From positions 7,831,918 to 7,895,917 of the forward strand of contig NC_049986.1 of assembly GCF_000003815.2 (NCBI RefSeq): DNA of 64,000 nt, written 5' to 3'. The notes under the pieces were generated by a model. The model saw only the letters and a list, made by a program, of their open reading frames with translations, ran no database searches and had not been told where the DNA came from. Both the position numbers and the translations under genes were made by a program. Positions 1 through 11,880 of the stretch are shown in pieces. The first letter of the stretch is position 1; each line of letters begins with the position of its first letter. Source of the stretch: Branchiostoma floridae (lineage: Eukaryota; Chordata; Leptocardii; Amphioxiformes; Branchiostomatidae).

Positions 1-3000
1 AAATGTTTTATTGCAAAATCATGCCCGAGGGCTAATTGCATACACAATCTCAAGAACTAAGAGAGGTAAGTACATAAAACTAGTGTCTAATCAACTACAT
101 GATACTACGAGTATGAATACTATTGTCGGGTTTGACTTCTTCTTTGAAGGCAGTGGTTAATGAACTGTCCCACGTTCTGTATGATGGTGGGATTTTGAGC
201 TTTTAGTAAAAATGTAGTCTTTTGGTGATCATTTAGGTGATAAAAGCTTGGTGAAATAGTGGCTACTGTTTGAAATAATGTTTTTCTTTCGGTTTCATAG
301 TGGGTACACTGACTGATAAAATGTGTTTCATTTTCCACTGCATTCATTGGACAATATGTACACAATCTCTCGTGGACTTGGAGCTTTTTATAGCGGCCCC
401 TTTCTATTTCTAACGGATGTGCGCTTGTTCTTATCTTGCATATGGCTGATCTTTCATTAAACTCATTATGATATAGATAATTTTCCATCACGTATTCGGA
501 TTTAACACTTTTGTAAAATCTTAGCTTACCGTTATCTAGGGACAGTTGATGAAAAAACGTTTGAGCGTACATATCGGTAAGTCTTCTCTTTAACAAAGTA
601 CATATGTTCTTATTGTCTAATGTAGGGTAGTTAATGTTCCATAAGAAAGAATAGCCTGTATTATCTACTATTTCTTTAACATGGTGCAACCAGTTTTTCT
701 TGTAACTATTTCCCATAAGGTATTCCTGACAGAGTAATGCGTCCACCTGTAAGGGGTGTGTGGAACTGTCAAGTTGTTTTAGTCTTAGCCAGTATTTTAT
801 TACACGTACGGATATATCTATATCTGCTGGGAACATCCCAAGCTCTGCTCTGCATGCTTGATTACATGAATTTCTGTGCACACCAAGGATGTTTTTACAA
901 AAACGGTTCTGGGTTGTTTCAACAGGACATTTGTCATTTGAGAAATCCTTGCCCCAGATCTCACAAGCATACAACAGTATAGACTTGATACAAGTATCAT
1001 AGATTTTAAGTAGAGCCTTTGGGGACAGTGAGGTGCGAATGAGGGGTTTAATGCTAAAAGCTGCTTTGCGTGCCTTTAAAGACAATTGCTTTTTGGCTAA
1101 TGAGTAACTTCCTGACGAGGACAAAGTCAGGCCTAGGTAAGTATATGAGTTAGTGATTTGGACACTCTCTGCACCAAGTGAAAATTTGATGTTCTTCACG
1201 GTTCTTCCTGTTTTGTTAAAAATCATTACTTTAGTTTTCTTTAGATTCACGTGTATGTTCCATTTTGTACAAAAAAAACGGTTGAGAACAAGTGCGCGNN
1301 NNNNNNNNNNNNNNNNNNNNNNNNNNNNNNNNNNNNNNNNNNNNNNNNNNNNNNNNNNNNNNNNNNNNNNNNNNNNNNNNNNNNNNNNNNNNNNNNNNCA
1401 ACGTCATCAGCATACAGAAGACAGGACACTAGTAAATTGTGTAGGGATGGTGGAGCGCAATTGGTGTCGTCTAGGTCATTAACTAAGTCATTAATGAACA
1501 TATTAAAAAGGGTCGGGCTAAGATTACACCCTTGCCGGACACCTTTATTGGTTATGAATAAAGGTGTAAGTCCAGCTTTTGTTTTGACACAGGTTTGTGG
1601 GTTGGAGTACATAGATTTGATTAAACTGTAGAATTTACCGCCTACCCCTGAGCTGAGAAGTTTGTACCGCAGACCTTCACGCCAAACACAATCGAAGGCT
1701 TTCCGAAAGTCTACGAAGCAAGCAAACAGGCGTTTATTGGCGTTAGTGTATTTAGATATTAGTGTGTCGATGACAAAGAGGTTATCGTTAGTTCCAAAGC
1801 TTTTTCTAAAGCCAGCCTGGTTTGGAGAAATGAGGTTATTTGCCTTTAGGTAGTTAGTAAGCCGTGTGTTAATTACAGAGGTGAATAATTTAGCAAGGCA
1901 GCTTGTAACGGAAATTCCCCGGTAATTATTCGGGTTCTCTTTGGGCCCACTTTTATGTACTGGGACAATGTGGCTTTCTCGCCATTGTTGGGGAAAATAG
2001 CCGGATAAAAGTAGTAGATTGAAGAGCTTGGTCAGTGGTTTGGCAAGCATATGAGAAGCACATTTCAGCATCTCGTTGAGAATCAAGTCACTGCCAGAGG
2101 CTTTGTTGTTCTTTAGTTGAGTAATCACTTGTATGATTTCTTGGGTTTGTATAACAGTATCTAATGAGTTAAAACTTGCGGACTGCTTTTCTAATTCAAG
2201 TAGTTTGTTTTTAATCCGAGTCTGGAAATGGCTGTTTGTTTCTGGGACGTTGGGAGTGCTGTCTCTTCCGTATAGACTTTGGAAGTGCGTGTGGAGCGGT
2301 GGTTTGTCAATCAAGTCTTCTGCAGGGATAGAATCACTTGTTTTGAACTGTTTTACGAGATCCCAGAAGACAGAAGGGTTGTTGGTGGGGTGAGAGTTAA
2401 GCTGCTGTAGAATGCTGTTTTTGTAGGATATTTTAGTTTTCCTGATCAGTCGAGTGTATTCCTTTTTCCTCCTAAAATATTGCCCCCTAATGAAGGGGTC
2501 CCTATGGTTTTTGGAGAGGAGCTTGCCAAGCTCTTTTAGATCCTTTCTGGCTTTAGCGCAGGACTCGGTAAACCATTTCTTTTTATTGGGGCGCTTATTG
2601 CGGGGATGAGTACCTTCCCTTGAACGGCGCAGCACTAGTGACTTTTTACCGGCTTCTTGTAGGGGTGTTATCAAGTCTTTCAGTGCGGAGTCGATTGAAT
2701 TTGGGGTTAGCTCATAAGTTCTATTGAGAAAATTATCTATAGCTGAAGAATATTCATATCTATTTAATGTTTCTATGAACTTTTGTTTGGAGTCGGCCCC
2801 CCATACAAATTTACAATGTGGGCGGGTGGGCAAATTGTTAGTAGTCTGTTCGGAACAGTTGTTAGCATTATTATGTAAAATTAGAGAGAGTTTACAATGA
2901 TCGGATAGTGGGGTAAGCGGGTGTACATGGAAGAAAGAGGTTTTATGGAGGAGAATATTTTCACTTGCTAAGACGTAGTCTACGACGCTAGAACCATTGG

Positions 3001-3743
3001 GTTGGTGACATGTAGGTTTACCCAAAACGTCGCCGGGGGTTCTACCATTTAATATTCTTAATTTGCTATTTATGCATAGGTCAATTAAGTTTTTTCCAAA
3101 TGGGGTTGGGTTACTTAAGTCCATGTTATTCCGGGGAAGAGGATTGTCAAAAGTATAGTCTTCGGGGAGATTATCTGTGGGGCAATCATCGTCTACGTAA
3201 TCTTTTAGGGTGCCGATACGGGCATTAAAATCTCCTCCGACTATTACGTCGCCATGGCAACTGTATATAGAAATTTCGTCCTCTAAAATATCGAATATGT
3301 CGTACGTCCTATTACTATGAACTGTTGATCTGTTGGGGCTGATGTACACCGTCGCTAAATAGATATCTCTGTCAGTACTAAGCAGCTGTTTGTCAATTTT
3401 TACCCATAGAATATCTTCAGTTTTGCTTTCTAACTTTGAAATAAATTTACTATATTGTTTTTTATAGAGGAATACTAAACCACCAGAGTTGCGTTTAGCG
3501 TTTTTTAGACTTCTTTCTGGAGCTACAGAAATGCAGAAAGTTAGGAAAATAAAGCTTACCTGTGTGCCATGTCTCGAGTAGGGAGAAGAAGTCAAACCCA
3601 TCTATTTCATCTATAAATTCACTATCATCTACTTTTCTACCTAAACCATGAATGTTCCATAGTCCAAACGAAAAACCATGGTCCTTACGAAAACTGTACT
3701 GTCTTAGTTTGTTCCTGCTATCTGAGTTCCTTGTCTGACACAT
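1..3743 (-). mobile_element. Non-LTR retrotransposon (LINE), endonuclease plus reverse transcriptase, broken
   Basis: A LINE read right to left. The 5' part (3743 to about 3550) encodes the start of an exonuclease-endonuclease-phosphatase domain ('FGLWNIHGLG', 'FFSLLETW'). A frameshift near 3540-3570 moves the reading frame to 3601-1399, which carries 'GGDFNARIG' and 'SDHCKLSL' of the nuclease. The reverse transcriptase follows: 'NYRGISVTSCLAKLF', 'FVDFRKAFDCVWR', 'GVRQGCNLSPTLFNMF' and the catalytic 'LLYADDV' just before the N gap. After the gap, 1298-120 holds the thumb/connection region (from 'CTKWNIHVNLKKTKV') and a C-terminal Cys/His cluster ('CTYC...HFISQC'). Bases 1-119 are 3' UTR. The frameshift means this copy is probably inactive. 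The clade (CR1, RTE-X or related) was not resolved. A 3'-end relative lies at 27915-28110. Confidence 0.93.
1299..1398. other. Assembly gap (100 N)
   Basis: A run of exactly 100 N inside the reverse transcriptase, directly after the YADDV motif. The length is probably a placeholder. Reading frames on both sides are open, so the gap hides only a short stretch of the palm-thumb region. Confidence 0.99.
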
Positions 3744-4298
3744 TACTTAAAACCGAAACCGCGAGGTCTATAATGACGCCGTCAAACACTAGTTATCAGT
3801 CCATATCAGTACATGAACAAGTGTATGCCCCATAACTCTGCTATAATGCAGTTCCGAAATGTAGATTGAATACTAGTTACTTGAAGCTTCGTGAATCGGA
3901 GGTTATTTTCAGAGGTTTTGAGTATGTTTGTGTGCGGGCAATAGTTTGTTTACGTTGCTGTGCTTGTATATTTGGTGTGTGGATACATATTGCGATCTCA
4001 ATGATGCACGTACGCGTAGTTTGTGGGCGCCTCCAAGCGACTTTACTTGGTACTGTACGTGTTTGGGAGTTCGTGTATGTATCTCTTGTTCTGGATCATG
4101 CATTGATAACGGTCTTCCATCATTTTTGTGCGCCAGATAGCCTTTGGTGACAAGACGAGGTGGTGTACTTGTACTTTGAGTCCCATGCTGGCCTCTTCAG
4201 TGAGATTTCCCGCCAAATTTGCCTGAAATGCTTGAGACACGTGTTGATTATGCATGTCAGTTGTTCAAAGACAGAACAATAAAGGCTTCAAACTTTTT

Positions 4299-4576
4299 TT
4301 ACTCTTGAATGTCTTGATCAACAGCGCTTTCGAGCTTGATGTATTTCTTCGCGGCTCTCCTGCGAATAAACCAGAAAATTCCGAGAGCTACAAGAATCGC
4401 CGAGAGGTCTAGGCCAACACGAAGACCTATCTCAAGACCAGGTGCAGCTGCAGGTGCAGGTTCGTGATGGGTTGTAGAAGGAGGCGTCGTCTGATTGGTG
4501 GGTGGAACCACAGTGTGAGTATGATTGGCAGGATTGACGGTCGTGTGATTGGTTGGGAGAACTTCGTTCTTTATCT
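4299..4576 (-). CDS. Last exon of an unidentified single-pass membrane protein
   Basis: The frame is open from 4619, but only about 4576 down to the TAA at 4299 looks genic. It encodes a Thr/Pro-rich, N-glycosylatable stalk with several NHT/NQT sequons, a short Ala/Pro linker, a hydrophobic segment ('LSAILVALGIFWFI'), a basic stop-transfer run ('RRRAAKK') and a short acidic tail ending 'DQDIQE'. This is the architecture of the C-terminus of a type I membrane glycoprotein. A weak acceptor (TTTCAG) sits at 4577-4582. Upstream sequence (4570-4642) matches a MITE family seen at 46.1 and 47.4 kb, so the first codons of the open frame are mobile-element sequence. No upstream exon was recognised and the protein family is unknown. 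Confidence 0.5.
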
Positions 4577-4642
4577 CTGAAATTCGTTGAGAAATCTTTC
4601 CAACCCCGTAGTGCTCCACCGAGTGCGGTGAGATATCAACTT
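4570..4642. repeat. End fragment of a TIR MITE (family of 46069-46304)
   Basis: About 70 bases match one end of the elements at 46069-46304 and 47406-47651, including the shared run 'TTATCTCTGAAATTCG' and the terminal 'GTGAGATA' block. Only this end is present. It abuts the membrane-protein exon. Confidence 0.6.
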
Positions 4643-4659
4643 AAGATTTCATTTTGGAC

Positions 4660-6682
4660 ACATAAATAAATAATTGGTTACACTGTCCTATAGCCCTCCT
4701 TTGCGGAATGTTTTAGTACACTAGTCAGCATTAAAGTACATTACTGGTAGAACGGATAAAATATAAACTATGGATTAGTCCTAATCCCCGGGCGGCTTTT
4801 CCACAAGAACCAAACATCTTGTTCCCAAGTACCGGGTTACGTTGCCCTGACGACCGCACGTCAGTTGTTACATTTGTCAGGTGGCCACTTGACCCGGAAT
4901 GTGGACCTGTACCCACCACTTGTGCAGGTGTTTCAATATACACATGTAACAGTTTTATTGATAGCTTCAACAGCTGGCCACCTGCGATCCACATTTCCAC
5001 GTGTACTTTTTACACAACCACCGAAAACGGAAATGATCACACAGATGGTATAAACGGTCATTCTCAGGAGCACCAGACGAAGTACTTCGGAGCTTTTAGC
5101 TCTCATTAATTGATTCTTCCCATAGACTTCCCATAGACCCACACAGAGGTCAAGGGATAGGTGAGGTCAGGTGAGGTGAGACTTCTATGTTATACTAAAG
5201 GTTTAATACCCCGCTCCAAGGTGTATATGATGAGATAATTCCTGGTCAGGTGCGATAGAATTCCATTATGTAAGTCTTCACTTAGGCTATCGACATACCA
5301 AAAATCAACACCTTCATATTCTCCCATTAATTATGCAAATGAGGTCGTCATAAGCAGGGAGGTCAGGAACTAAGGGTCACGGTTAAAAAAGGAGGGTCCA
5401 TCCACAGGCGGTTTCGCTGTTGGATGTCCCTGCGTAGGAGGATGGAACGATTACGGACCTAGTGAAGGAATGATTAGTACTTGTTTCATTATTGTCATTA
5501 TTATCTATTTATGTGTTTGTTCGTTTAGAAAATTTTTCTAATTTTGTATCATAGATAGAAATTCAGAGCCATCATTACTTATTGACCCGATACTCCTCCC
5601 CTCCATTGAAAAGCGGCCCTGAAAAACTATCTAGTTTAAATAAAAGCAAAAACAAACAAACAAACTAGATCCTTACTTTATCAATCTCGTTTTGAGCTAT
5701 TGAATGTTTGCTGGATATCATATTTCATATATATATATAATATCATACACTGACGATCTCCCACAAGACAACACTGTTAATATTTCCCCTCTCAATTCCG
5801 AATACTCTCTATGCGTTTTGGCAACGTTAGCTAAACTACGCTACATTTCTTTGAATAAAGATATTCTTTTTACACAACCATTGCTTTATTTTCACCAACG
5901 TTTTGGTGACCGTCTGTCACTTTCCGCAGGAATTGTGTGAAAAGAATCTCTTTATTCAGTGACGTACAAACCTATTTACGGAGATAAATTTCTTTGTTGC
6001 ACAGTCAAAAGACTCATCTGTCAACGTTTTGATACTCGTTCTGCTACCTTTACAGGACCGTAAAGACCGTTTCTGTTTCCTATCGGTAGGTGGCGCTGCA
6101 GTGAGAAGACTGCGGTCCCAAACGTGACTAAATTTGTATCCCCCCCTCTTCGCGGTTCGTGACTACAATATATTTTCTGATCCAAATAGTATGCTATCCA
6201 TCGTAATGAAACCATCTATTCACGGATAAAATATCAATGAATCTTTAATTGCATGTTCCTGCCCAAATGGGCTAAATGCAGCAATTCGATTGTGTCACAT
6301 GGGATACCAGTACGTGAACAATTGGATAAACAATACATCTGGAGCTATGCTTATTGTTTACATGCATCTTCTCTTTTCTCAAAACAGGTGTACACGAACT
6401 CACAGAGTTTTTCTTGTGACAATGTTGTCTGTGGCTGTCATTATACGTACAACCACTTCTTCTTTGGTTAACTGTTTACATCGTGTGTCTACATTGAGAG
6501 CACTTGTAAAAGAGTTGCGTTTATCAAAGAACACTCTGATTAGTCTGATATGAAATGGACTTCATTTTCTATACGTTTGGAGTTACAGAGTGTACAGAGT
6601 CTGTTATTCGGAGGTGTCCGGTTGTATCTTTCCATTTCAACTTGTTGGGGTTGATCACTGTGTGCGCTAAATCAAGAACTTC
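4660..6682. other. No gene recognised; Penelope-like remnants
   Basis: No supported gene in this stretch. Around 5850-6170 the sequence contains the 'accaacgttttggtgacc' block and a 'tcccaaacgtg' block, which recur near 33760-33780, 45700 and 38085-38130 beside Penelope-like fragments. I read it as old retroelement sequence. The short open frames at 4819-5142 have no convincing exon boundaries. Confidence 0.4.
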
Positions 6683-9600
6683 TTATTTCTTGTGTCCGTT
6701 TAGAACCTGTTCTCTGAAGTCGATGAAGACTTTCACTGCCTGCCGAGTCCGCTCGTTCACCAAGACGTGCCCGCAGTCGTCAAGGATGTCCAGGCGGCAG
6801 TTCGACACTCCTTCCCGTAAAATGTCGGCGCCAGAGACGTCCAAAACCTAGGAAAATTCAGTAACAGATACATTGTGCAAATGCGGTAAATATGTTTGAA
6901 TGTTACGATCGTTTTGCTACTAAGTCTTGACAGGCACACCGGATGATATATTAAATTAAGTTGCATATATCTTGGTGAATAAAAGAAAGCAAGAACATAG
7001 AATCTGTTGCATGATGCTCATCATTATATTGCGACGACGGTACCAGTCATATTCCGTTACTCCCGCACAATGAAATAGATAAAAGTAAACATAGAAAATA
7101 ACGTCGATCTCTGCAATTTGCTACAGATGTAAAGAGCTCTACTGAGGTTTGATTGATAGACTTTGATTGTTTTGATAAAATAAAAAAAAATTGTAATATT
7201 TTGCGTGTATCTTGGCCGATGTACGATATCAACATAGATTTCCAGGGCGATGGTCAATTATCATATTTAAGTTTTGGGGAGATGATACCAATAACACTTC
7301 TATTCTTCTGCACAAATCACACACAAAAATTAAAACTCTTCAAGCGGTCGATTAGACAATGGCATGCAGATACAAATGTATGTGGAGAATTCTAATCAGC
7401 ATTATCTAATATATCATTGGATGATTATATAGAAGAGTGGATACATTCTTCAAGCTACCGACATCTTACACACTACATTCGCCCCTCAGTGAGACATCTT
7501 ATAGTTCAAGTTTTGAACTTGTGTGAAATTGTGTCATTAAGCCTCTTGTCACCGAAGAAGCTGTACGCAACGAAACCGGTTTGGCAAGCTGAATAAAGGT
7601 CCAGAAACTTGAACTATGCGGCTCCAGATGTCTTACTAAGGGATGACTGCGGTGCGATAGATGTCGGCTAGCTGAGGGATGAGTCCACTCTACTATCATT
7701 GGATGATTGATAGACTTACGTCATCCTCTCGTCCCCAGATCACATGTGTAGGCGCACATATATTTCCCATGCTTCTTTGCAATACGTCCCATTTCTCTTT
7801 TCGCCCGAGTTCATCAGACACTGTGCAGGTAAATATGATCAAAGGTTATGATATTATCATCATCAATGAAAGTAGCAATTTGCCTTTGATTATCGGGATG
7901 ATACATCTACTTTTAGGATCGAGAACAAATTTAAAGAATGTCTATCTGCTTTACGATACTTGCTACACCATACCTGTAACACAAATCATATGCAATCTTC
8001 AACGGATAAAGCCATGTATTCGTCTTGAAGCACAATATAGTAATCACAATATTATATCAATATTTCTCAAGCAAGATATTAAGAACTATCAATGTTAAAA
8101 AGACAAGAACACTTACACTTCTGGAAAAAGTCGTTGTGTGGCGTCCTGTCAGCCAGTGCACAGTACAGGAGCTGTTATGTTGATGATGAGATAGTTAACG
8201 TTAGTTCACCTTTATCCGCGGGGTAACCTATATCCATCGTATCCAAATGCAAGGATAACAATGCTCGTGTAAAGTCGACGGACGGTGGCTTCAGTTTGCA
8301 TTCTCTTCAAAATATTGCCGTTTGAAACCACCGTTCGGCGCCTGAATGTCCCTAAACACCCTGTCTTAATATGCACGGATATAGGTTACTCCGCGGGTAA
8401 AGGTGAATTAACCTTACTCTTAATAGAATACAGGTATGCCCACTATTTCAAGTTATTACCTTCGAAACGTTAAAGAAAAGACATCACATGTGGCAGTTCC
8501 AGTGACACCTGCTGCATTCTGCGATAATAATTTTGAATCGAATTAAGGGGACGGTGGTTCCGGCTTCCAAGAATAGACAAAAGATCCACTGGCGGTACCT
8601 TATCTGGGAGCTTGAGTTTTCCGATCTTGTACCGGTACGAGTTGATTTGGGCCATTTCTCGGAAGTCATCTAGTGTCGTGGGCACCAACATGTTTCTACC
8701 TTCCAGATAAGCCTTCATCATACGGCTATGAACAGGAGGTACCACTCCTGGGAAGGTCAAGAATTGATGACATGTCAGAAAACGATACGTAAAAATGAAC
8801 GACTTTCAATACGGCGTCAATAAAACTCAACATCATCGTGAAACGTACGCTCACAGAAAACGACGAAACAAAGTGGCCGACCCCTGACGTCACACGCCAA
8901 CATGGCGGCGCTCATGAACAACAGGGTAAGCAAAACAGATTTTGTTTTAGCAAAGATCAGCACTATTTGTTAGACATGTCAGAAATTCTGCTATTAGTCC
9001 ATGGGCCAGACGACAAATCGGTACCACCGGGGTGGAAAATATTCTCTTTGTGACTTTTTGATATAGTAGAAGGCCTGTGGTATATATTTTGATGTTATAG
9101 CCATTCTGGTATGCTAGCTTTATATTGCCTTCAAACCAGTCACCACCTAAATGAGATGGGGAACATCTGTCATTGGGCGATATTTTACTAATTAGATTCG
9201 AATGTTTAAACTTAATTTGTACGTGATGGAAGTATTTTATTTTACCGTTTTTTTATTGTTCACATAACGTAACAGTTTCATTACTTTTACATATATTAGA
9301 GCTACTAGAACGGCACACGTGACAATGCCACTGAAAGTGCCTACCGCGTACCGAGTGGACAGAAGAGGGTGAGCAGTGCGATGTTTTCCCGGTAGGTGGC
9401 AGCATACAGCCCGGCGATCCCACCGCCCATGGACGTTCCAACCAGGTGTAACGGCTTTCGGTCCAAACCAACGGCACAAACAAACTGTACGTTTTCAGGA
9501 ACAACATACGGTTGTAAATAATGATAATGCCCCTATAAAACTATGGTTGAAAAAAAACAACTTTTCCATTCAATTCATCTCATAAATCAAAGAGTTGATG

Positions 9601-11646
9601 GTAACAATAAAAGATCATAAAAATAGATAGAGCGAGGCCTTAACTCGTAAGTTCATTTCTGTTGGTGGGAGTCATCTGTAATATCCAACACAAAAAGTGG
9701 ACTCACCCAAATAGAACCAGACTTTTTTGCTGGAGGGATTGAAGAAGTGATCTGCATCAGAGCTTTACCACCATCCCTAAACAGAGACGGTGGGCGCCAT
9801 AGACTTCCTGCTACTTATGATCCACTGCTCAGTGAGTCATGTGTTCTATTTGCATAACGTGACGTCACGACAGCATTGGATTGTTCATTCCTTGACAAAG
9901 ACTGATGCTGTTCAGTCGAAAATTTGCGTGAATCCAATTTTTGTCTTGGAAATTACAGTGAAACTACTTCAAGATAGAGAGAGGTAGTCAAATAGTGTGT
10001 ACAAGTAGCGACCCATACCCTACGTAAGGTGTTTGCCTGGCCCTCCATGGAGAGATCCTGGTTAGGGTTCCGATCAGAGTCACCGTGGCCGGGAAGGTCT
10101 AACGTTATGATGTGCAAATTTCGGGGAAGAGCCTGTGGGATAAACAACAAAAATGACCTCAACATTTGTTTGTTGCTGTTTTTTAAAACTACACATAACA
10201 TTCTCTTCTTTTCCATCGTTAACTGATAGGGTTTTTGCATGTCTTTTTACTCTTTCAGATTATTAGATCAGATTATTTTACGATATGTGGACTGCTTAAT
10301 CGTCAGCTAACATTTATGACTAAATATCTCTCTACTGGCAGTTACTAGTCTTTTGAATAACTTTTGCATTATACTTGATTATCGTAGAAATTAATCGTAT
10401 CAGGAGTACCATCCCTCGCAGAAACGTTTGCGAAAAAAGTTTGGCGTCAAACTGGAGTCAAACTTTTCTAATGAGCTCAGCACAAATTGGATGGCTCCGC
10501 ATTTTTTTAGCCTCTGTTGAAAGCTTCGAATGGGGCTGTTTTTTATGGTATCATAAGGCTGGTTCGCGATTATCAACGTTCTCTTATGTCGGGAAAGGGA
10601 GCTTGCTGAGGAAAGGAGTTTGCCATGGAAGGTCGTTTTGCTAATGTTGAAAATCGCGAACTGGTCAGCTCTCTATATATCGTCGACCCATCTAAAATAA
10701 AAAACAGCCACGTTCGGAACCTGCAACGGAGGCTAACGTTTTTCTACCTTAATGAAGTTGGCCCATGTGTCCTTTGATGTGGAAAATCCGTGAAGAAAAA
10801 TGATTGACGGCTGAGTCTCGGTAGGACGTCCCCTCTCAGCGTAGGCGAACCTGTAACCGTCCACTGTCACAAACTTGACCGTAAGTCCAGCCCGCCATAT
10901 CACCACCCTAGAGTACAAAGAATTGATCATGATTTATTTTTATTAAATGGTTTATGTGATCACTGTGACCGGATAGAATAAAGGATATCGCAGCCATAGC
11001 CTGAATTGCATACTTACGGGTAATGACCCGCCCAAAAGCTGTGTATTATGCCATAACGCCTGGGCATTTGCTATAACCACTGAATAAAATCAACGAGTGA
11101 GCGGAGCGAATGCGGCATTTTTTGGAACAAAGAAGCTTAATTTAAGCTTGCTACAAATGCTACCCAAGAATCCTTCGGAGTGTGATGATCGAACGGGTGT
11201 AGTGTTGTAATGTTCGAACTTTTGTATGATCGTTTCGGGTGTAATTGTGGATGAAAAATAGGAAAAAGATTGTGGGCCTTGGCTCTACGTTTCTTAACGT
11301 CACACAAATACCATTTCGTTTGCAGTCATTTTTCCATTGAACAGTTATATCACTATCAGCCAAAGATGTAGCTGGCATTGTGATTACTTTTCTGTAGTCA
11401 TATAATATCAAATTGATGGTCATATAATATCAAATTGATTGATAGACTAACACACTTTCCTGAAAGCATAAAGCTTCTTAGCGAAGGTAAAATAAACGTG
11501 TTCGTAGAATCCATATCTTACTTTCTGATCGCTTTTATGATGAAGTCCGGTTTGGTGTTATAGATGCAGACCAGTGAGACCAGCGGTACAAGGGTCACGG
11601 TGGACGCACCGGCCACAAGTAGTCTCAGGAAGGGGAGGGCGCTCAT
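6683..11646 (-). CDS. ABHD6: ABHD6-like monoacylglycerol lipase (alpha/beta hydrolase)
   Basis: Seven coding exons, read right to left: 11646-11522, 10907-10748, 10132-10019, 9484-9352, 8747-8509, 7820-7720, 6847-6683 (TAA); about 345 residues against 337 in human ABHD6. ABHD6 is a membrane serine hydrolase that degrades 2-arachidonoylglycerol and related lipids. Exon 1 starts at ATG 11646 and gives a hydrophobic N-terminal anchor. Exon 2 has the oxyanion motif 'FLHGFS', exon 3 'LDLPGHGDSD', exon 4 the nucleophile elbow 'GTSMGG' (Ser near residue 150), exon 6 'IWGRED' with the catalytic Asp, exon 7 'CGHVLV' with the catalytic His. Introns have GT/AG ends with compatible phases except exon 5 to 6: exon 5 ends in phase 0 but exon 6 needs one incoming base. 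A possible acceptor (AACCAG) just upstream of the ATG suggests a 5'UTR intron. Confidence 0.93.
7412..7708. mobile_element. Fold-back retroelement fragment with 15-bp target-site duplication
   Basis: Lies in the last ABHD6 intron. The 15-mer TATCATTGGATGATT occurs exactly at 7412-7426 and 7694-7708, bracketing an insert whose two ends are imperfect inverted repeats of about 80-90 bases ('AGAGTGGA', 'CCGACATCT', 'AGACATCT', 'TAGTTCAAGTTT'). The centre contains 'GCAACGAAACCGG', reminiscent of 3' ends of Penelope-like elements. Class assignment is tentative; the duplication and inverted ends are seen directly. Confidence 0.7.
8195..8418. mobile_element. TIR MITE, copy 1 (in ABHD6 intron)
   Basis: Ends are inverted repeats: 'GTTCACCTTTATCCGCGGGG' plus 'TAACCTATATCC' on the left, mirrored by 'GGATATAGGTTACTCCGCGG' and 'AAAGGTGAATTAACC' on the right. 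A second copy is at 11683-11880. No coding capacity. Confidence 0.75.
9650..9985. mobile_element. Penelope-like element fragment with inverted tail
   Basis: 9735-9985 (plus) matches the 3' coding end and tail of the family at 37779-38037, including 'CTTCCTGCTACTTATGATCC' and the tail 'TTGACAAAGACTGATGCTG'. 9655-9720 carries the same tail in the opposite orientation. It sits in the ABHD6 intron between exons 3 and 4. Confidence 0.65.
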
Positions 11647-11682
11647 GTCGGCGCCGTCACCTGGTTACAAAAGGACAGTGTG

Positions 11683-11880
11683 TAACGCTAGTTCACCTTT
11701 ATCCGCGGGGTAACCTTTATCCGTTGTATATAAAGTCGGAGTATATTTAGGGATATCAAATCGACATACGAGTGTTTTAGACAGGAATATTATGAAAATA
11801 TCACCAACATCCGTCGACTAGGCTTGTTTTTAAAAACAACGGATATAGGTTACCACGTGGATAAAGGTTAACTAGCGTTA
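11683..11880. mobile_element. TIR MITE, copy 2 (just upstream of ABHD6 start)
   Basis: Ends 'TAACGCTAGTT' and 'AACTAGCGTTA' are perfect inverted repeats, continuing with 'CACCTTTATCCGCGGGG' on the left. Same family as 8195-8418. It begins 36 bases upstream of the ABHD6 ATG, next to the putative 5'UTR splice acceptor. Confidence 0.78.

Noticed and set aside
4819-5109. Plus-strand open frame with scattered resemblance to a HYR (hyalin repeat) domain ('SVVTF', 'GPVPTTC', 'TCTF')
   Set aside because: Key spacing is wrong and no convincing splice sites bound it. At best a decayed domain.
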